Below are positions 6,923 to 8,968 of a stretch of DNA of 8,968 nucleotides, in pieces; position 1 is the stretch's first letter; each line of letters opens with the position of its first letter. A program made the translations under genes and the position numbers. Where the stretch lies: assembly GCA_027074255.1 (NCBI GenBank), contig JALTDI010000118.1, positions 1 through 8,968 on the forward strand. Direction: 5' to 3'. Below the pieces are notes generated by a model. That model saw only the letters and a program-made list of their open reading frames with translations, did not search any database and was not told where the DNA came from. This DNA is from Desulfurellales bacterium. GTDB taxonomy: Bacteria; Campylobacterota_A; Desulfurellia; Desulfurellales; Hippeaceae.

Positions 6923-8477
6923 AATAAACAGTGAATTTGGATTCTAAGTTTTTATCCTCCGCCTCAGTCATACTGTTCACTATTTCAACAAGCCTGTTAC
7001 TTATAATTATATCCCTTGCCTTTAAAATGTCATCACTAAAAACTCTGTCTTCTTCTGCAAAATCAATTTTTTGCCTTATGTATTCATAGCAGGCCTCAAT
7101 TACCTTGGAAGATTTTAACGGTCTTCTGAATTCAAAAGCCTGCGCCGCAAGAAGAAGTTCCACCGACAGTATATTTTCCAGATTGTCCAAAATCATATTG
7201 AATTTTCTTGACGATATTGAGCCCATGCTTACATGGTCTTCTTGTCCCAATGATGTCGGGATACTGTCTGCCGATGCCGGGAAACTCAAAGTCTTGTTTT
7301 CACTTGCCAAGGCTGCACTTACGTATTGAGGTATCATAAACCCGGAGTTTATGCCGATATTTTCAAGCAGCATTTTCGGGAGACCATCCTCATCTCCGCT
7401 GAGCAGAAGATAGGCTCTTCTGTCTGAAATATTGCCCAATTCTGCTGCTGCAAGAGCCGCATAATCCATTGGCATTGCTATGGGTTCACCGTGGAAATTG
7501 CCTCCGCTTATTACCGTATCTTTATCTATAATAACAGGATTGTCCGTTACAGAATTCAGCTCCGTTGTAAGGATTTCTTTTAGGTGTAAAAAAGCGTTTC
7601 TTGCTGCTCCGGCCACCTGCGGTATGCAGCGCAGAGAGTAGGGGTCCTGAACCTTATTGCAGTGTTTATGAGACCTTAAAATTTCAGAGCCTTTAAGCAG
7701 AGCTCTCATCCTTTGGGCAACATATACATTCCCCTCATAGGCTCTAAGGTTGTGCAGTTCTTTATGGAAAGGTGTTGCCGATGCTTTAAGGGCTTCGATG
7801 GTAATAGCCGATATTATATCGGAATTATCAAGGCATCTTGCAAATCTGACAAGTCCATAAACACCGTGAGCGCTCATAAACTGTGTTCCGTTTATTAATG
7901 CTAAGCCCTCCTTGGGATGTAAATGGAGGGGTTTTATGTCGTATTTTTTCAAAATCGTTTCGGTATCATAAATGATGCCGTCATCCACAACCTTGCCCAA
8001 TCCTATTAGAGGTAAGAAAAGATGAGCCAGGGGCGCAAGGTCGCCGCTTGCACCAACCGAACCCTTGCTTGGCACCACGGGAATTATATTGTTTTCAATA
8101 TGCCATAGAATTCTTTGGATAGTTCCGGTTGAAACGCCGGAAAAACCGAAAGAAAGCGAGTGAACTTTTATAACCATCATCAGTTTCGCAAGTATGGAAT
8201 CAACAGGTGCTCCCACACCGCAGGCGTGGCTTTTTAATATGTTATATTGGAGTTTGGCCGTATCTTTCTTCGAAATTTTTGTTCTGCACAAAGAGCCGAA
8301 CCCCGTGTTTATGCCGTAAACAGCCTCGTCTTTTTTGAGTATTTCTACAACATTGTTAAATCCGCTGTTAATTTTTGTTTCGGCGCTGTCGCACAAAACT
8401 CCTTTTATTTTACCCTCAGCAATATCCATAGCTATGCCGGGTGTTAATTTATCAACGCCATATTTAAACTCTTTCAT
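6921..8477 (-). CDS. hutH: Histidine ammonia-lyase (histidase)
   Basis: First, committed step of histidine degradation: cytoplasmic, non-oxidative removal of ammonia from L-histidine to give trans-urocanate. It is a 518-aa member of the MIO aromatic ammonia-lyase family, slightly longer than the common 505-510. Seen: YGINTGFGSL at 54-63 with catalytic Tyr54, SHACGVG at 83-89 with His84, and the MIO-forming Ala143-Ser144-Gly145 in GSVGASGDLAPLAHL. Further on are NGTQFMSA, NPVI, GNFHGEPIAMPMD, QEDHVSMG and a C-terminal EFRRPLKSS block. His84 in SHACGVG, where tyrosine ammonia-lyases also have His, does not by itself decide substrate, but the hut neighbours make histidine clear. The start ATG 8477 overlaps the upstream ORF stop as ATGA and has GAGGG at 8488-8484 with 6-nt spacing. 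All expected catalytic residues are present. Confidence 0.98.
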   Translation of the reverse strand: MKEFKYGVDKLTPGIAMDIAEGKIKGVLCDSAETKINSGFNNVVEILKKDEAVYGINTGFGSLCRTKISKKDTAKLQYNILKSHACGVGAPVDSILAKLMMVIKVHSLSFGFSGVSTGTIQRILWHIENNIIPVVPSKGSVGASGDLAPLAHLFLPLIGLGKVVDDGIIYDTETILKKYDIKPLHLHPKEGLALINGTQFMSAHGVYGLVRFARCLDNSDIISAITIEALKASATPFHKELHNLRAYEGNVYVAQRMRALLKGSEILRSHKHCNKVQDPYSLRCIPQVAGAARNAFLHLKEILTTELNSVTDNPVIIDKDTVISGGNFHGEPIAMPMDYAALAAAELGNISDRRAYLLLSGDEDGLPKMLLENIGINSGFMIPQYVSAALASENKTLSFPASADSIPTSLGQEDHVSMGSISSRKFNMILDNLENILSVELLLAAQAFEFRRPLKSSKVIEACYEYIRQKIDFAEEDRVFSDDILKARDIIISNRLVEIVNSMTEAEDKNLESKFTVY

Positions 8478-8968
8478 AAAATACCCTCAAAAACCGATAG
8501 TTTTTTTGCTGAATCGGAAAATTTTACTACATTTTTATAGTTAAACCCCTTTTCTTTCAAAAAATTCTCAACCGATGAGTTATCGCTGTCAAGATAGATT
8601 CTCGCTACGGCTTGTCCTTCACCCTGAGAGTTCAGAGCCTCTTCAACCAAAATAAAGTCGGCCTCGTCGTTAAAATCGTTTTTATTAATGAGGAATATGT
8701 CTTTATTTACTCGTTTTCTCAGTGTCATTACGGCTGCTATTGCGTTTTTATCCCTGAAAGCGATTATTATCCGGCTGTTTTTAATGACTGCCTGCAGATT
8801 GTTGATAAGTTTTATATCAGGAGCACCGTAGCTGAACATCCATGAAAACAATAACCTCTTGAATTCTAAAAAGTGAGAGTCGCTGTACGGTTCTATTTTG
8901 TAGTTTTTCTTTTCCATACTCTCTGCAACACGTTCTGATAAAGATTTATCTGCAAAAGAGTGCTCAAG
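8474..8968 (-). CDS. Unknown protein, possibly degenerate GNAT-like; 5' end probably beyond window
   Basis: I do not recognise a specific function. Taking ATG 8917 as start gives 147 aa, but the same frame stays open for 17 more codons to the right edge (LEHSFADKSLSERVAES before the Met). ATG 8917 has no proper Shine-Dalgarno sequence, unlike every other gene here, and no ATG, GTG or TTG lies in frame between it and the edge. I therefore think the gene starts upstream; 8474-8917 is the alternative. GNAT-like hints, numbered from that Met: an N-terminal beta-alpha pattern (YKIEPYSDSHFLEFKRLLF at 6-24) and a C-terminal YLDSDNSSVENFLKEKGF at 108-125, resembling the N..a..fYek.GF end of acetyltransferases. 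The acetyl-CoA motif Q/R-x-x-G-x-G/A is not visible. Its stop overlaps the hutH start (ATGA), so it is co-transcribed and probably translationally coupled to histidase. It is not HutD-like by anything I can see. Confidence 0.7.
   Translation of the reverse strand, partial: LEHSFADKSLSERVAESMEKKNYKIEPYSDSHFLEFKRLLFSWMFSYGAPDIKLINNLQAVIKNSRIIIAFRDKNAIAAVMTLRKRVNKDIFLINKNDFNDEADFILVEEALNSQGEGQAVARIYLDSDNSSVENFLKEKGFNYKNVVKFSDSAKKLSVFEGIL

Noticed and set aside
7906..7930. Inverted repeat CCCTCC...GGAGGG within hutH
   Set aside because: A 6-bp stem with a 13-nt loop inside conserved coding sequence (Lys-Glu-Gly region); no sign of function beyond encoding HutH.
8918..8968. Alternative upstream frame (LSTLLQINLYQNVLQRVW...) ending in a TAG that overlaps the start of the last ORF
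   Set aside because: It could be the end of an upstream gene overlapping ATG 8917, but only 51 bases are visible and the frame continuous with the downstream ORF is equally open; too little to call.

Overview
The window is one continuous stretch of a histidine-utilisation (hut) operon, transcribed entirely on the minus strand, so gene order runs from high to low coordinates. It carries all four enzymes of the route from L-histidine to glutamate plus formamide: HutH, HutU, HutI and HutG. Interleaved with them are three parts of a branched-chain-amino-acid-type (HAAT/Liv) ABC transporter: a periplasmic binding protein, permease LivH and the first two thirds of permease LivM. A small, poorly recognised, possibly acetyltransferase-like ORF sits at the upstream edge.

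Layout in the direction of transcription: unknown/GNAT-like ORF (reading frame open at the right edge, to 8474); hutH (8477-6921); hutG (6910-5948); binding protein (5919-4771); a 9-bp-stem hairpin (4766-4746); hutU (4722-2719); hutI (2717-1458); livH (1480-608); livM (611 to beyond the left edge). Junctions are very tight: 4-nt ATGA overlaps at ORF/hutH and livH/livM, a 23-nt overlap at hutI/livH, and gaps of 1, 10, 28 and 48 nt elsewhere. No stretch of 300 bases lacks a gene. I see no promoter, RNA gene, mobile element, CRISPR or long repeat; the promoter and any regulator must lie to the right of the window, and the transporter ATPases (livG/livF) would be expected to the left.

How the genes work together (inference from family knowledge plus context): the binding protein captures an amino acid, probably histidine, in the periplasm and delivers it to LivH/LivM. 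HutH then removes ammonia to give urocanate, HutU hydrates it to imidazolonepropionate, HutI opens the ring to N-formimino-L-glutamate, and HutG hydrolyses this to glutamate and formamide.

Organism: an AT-rich bacterium. The binding protein has a signal peptide ending in an Ala-x-Ala site with no lipobox cysteine, which points to a Gram-negative with a periplasm. The long, UROC1-like urocanate hydratase and the use of a HAAT importer suit an amino-acid-using anaerobe or thermophile, for example of the Deferribacterota or Desulfurella/Hippea kind. That placement is a guess that the sequence alone cannot settle.

This is not an undescribed system in its core. The points worth following up are the transporter embedded in the hut operon, the upstream unknown ORF, and unusual active-site positions in HutU and HutG.
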